A stretch of 5,576 bases of DNA from Planctomycetaceae bacterium (GTDB lineage Bacteria; Planctomycetota; Planctomycetia; Pirellulales; PALSA-1355): positions 1 to 5,576 of the forward strand of contig SXHT01000174.1 of the NCBI GenBank assembly GCA_005773095.1, in the 5' to 3' direction. Both the position numbers and the translations under genes were made by a program. Every line of letters begins with the position of its first letter. Position 1 is the stretch's first letter. The notes beneath the pieces were generated by a model. That model saw only the letters and a list, made by a program, of their open reading frames with translations. It ran no database searches and was not told the origin of the DNA. Below, one piece after another: positions 5,196-5,576 of the stretch.

Positions 5196-5576
5196 ATGAC
5201 GACCGATCAACTTCTCGACCAGGTAGCCCAACGCGGACTGTTAACGAACGAACAGTTAACTCGCGTGCGCAGCTCGGTCGCCAGGTCGGCTTCGCCGGTC
5301 TCGACCAAGGCACTGGCGAAGTATCTGGTGGATAAGGGCATGCTCACGCCCGCCCAGGCCCAGTCCCTGCTGGCAGCGCCCCAGCCCGCTCCCCACGCAG
5401 AACCGGCTGCGAAACCGGGTCCGTCGTCCGATGATCTGGGGCTGGCGCCGCTCGAGAAACTTCAGTTGCTCGATGAGTCGTCGCTCCTCGACGTAGCTCA
5501 GCAGCAGCAGCAGCTGGCGGAGGTGAAGAAACCGGCGGCCTCCAAGCCGGCGGCTGGATCGCCCCCCGCCCCCGAA
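5196..5576 (+). CDS. N-terminus of a protein with tandem G-(L/M)-L-T-x-x-Q motifs, 3' end outside window
   Basis: The first 127 residues are open to the window end. The start is set by GAGGA 6 bases upstream. Residues 5-28 and 39-62 are two diverged copies of one helical unit 34 residues apart, with the shared core GLLTNEQ (14-20) and GMLTPAQ (48-54). From 62 onward the chain is rich in Pro, Ala and Ser, with a helical stretch at 83-110 ending in five glutamines (102-106). This looks like a flexible linker before a domain not yet reached. There is no signal peptide, so this part should be cytoplasmic. I recall G-x-L-T-x-x-Q-A-x-x-L units near the N-terminus of planctomycete Ser/Thr kinases and other large proteins, so a signalling or multidomain scaffold is possible, but nothing here shows a kinase. 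It may belong to the same transcript as the two preceding genes, 41 bases away. Confidence 0.85.
   Translation, partial: MTTDQLLDQVAQRGLLTNEQLTRVRSSVARSASPVSTKALAKYLVDKGMLTPAQAQSLLAAPQPAPHAEPAAKPGPSSDDLGLAPLEKLQLLDESSLLDVAQQQQQLAEVKKPAASKPAAGSPPAPE

Noticed and set aside
5499..5513. Five CAG triplets near the window end
   Set aside because: Five glutamines within a low-complexity linker are common, and too short to call an unstable repeat.

Overview
The window is GC-rich, densely coded bacterial chromosome. All five supported genes lie on the + strand. The gene types suggest a planctomycete, probably of the Pirellulales/Gemmatales kind: a secreted terpenoid-cyclase-fold protein with HEAT-like repeats, a membrane-anchored partner with a Gly-rich linker, a protein opening with G-(L/M)-L-T-x-x-Q motifs, and GC-rich palindromic intergenic repeats. 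This placement rests on recalled family distribution; there is no rRNA or other phylogenetic marker here.

Layout. (1) Positions 1-2237 hold the end of one ABC-transporter permease and a complete second one, joined by a TGATG stop/start overlap. Both carry a C-terminal FtsX-type membrane domain, so they look like the two membrane subunits of a MacB/LolCDE-like exporter. The ATPase is not in view. (2) Positions 2238-2665 are a 428-base non-coding stretch. It holds a weak terminator-like hairpin, a sigma70-like promoter candidate embedded in small inverted repeats, a two-copy tandem palindromic repeat with a third copy in inverted orientation, and a long bulged hairpin about 80 bases before the next gene. 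(3) Positions 2666-5154 hold two genes, again joined by TGATG. The first is a 533-residue secreted protein with prenyltransferase/squalene-oxidase-type repeats and a HEAT-like tail. The second is a 295-residue single-pass membrane protein with a Gly/Asp-rich linker and an unrecognised C-terminal domain. (4) A 41-base gap carries a GTTCCC/GGGAAC hairpin directly against a Shine-Dalgarno sequence. It leads into the start of a fifth gene (5196 to the window end), which has two tandem copies of a short helical motif followed by a Pro/Ala-rich linker.

How the genes work together. The permeases should act as one transporter. The 533- and 295-residue proteins are probably made together and act at or beyond the cytoplasmic membrane, and their function is unknown. 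This pair is the best candidate for an undescribed system here. The non-coding stretch separates it from the transporter operon and probably holds its promoter.
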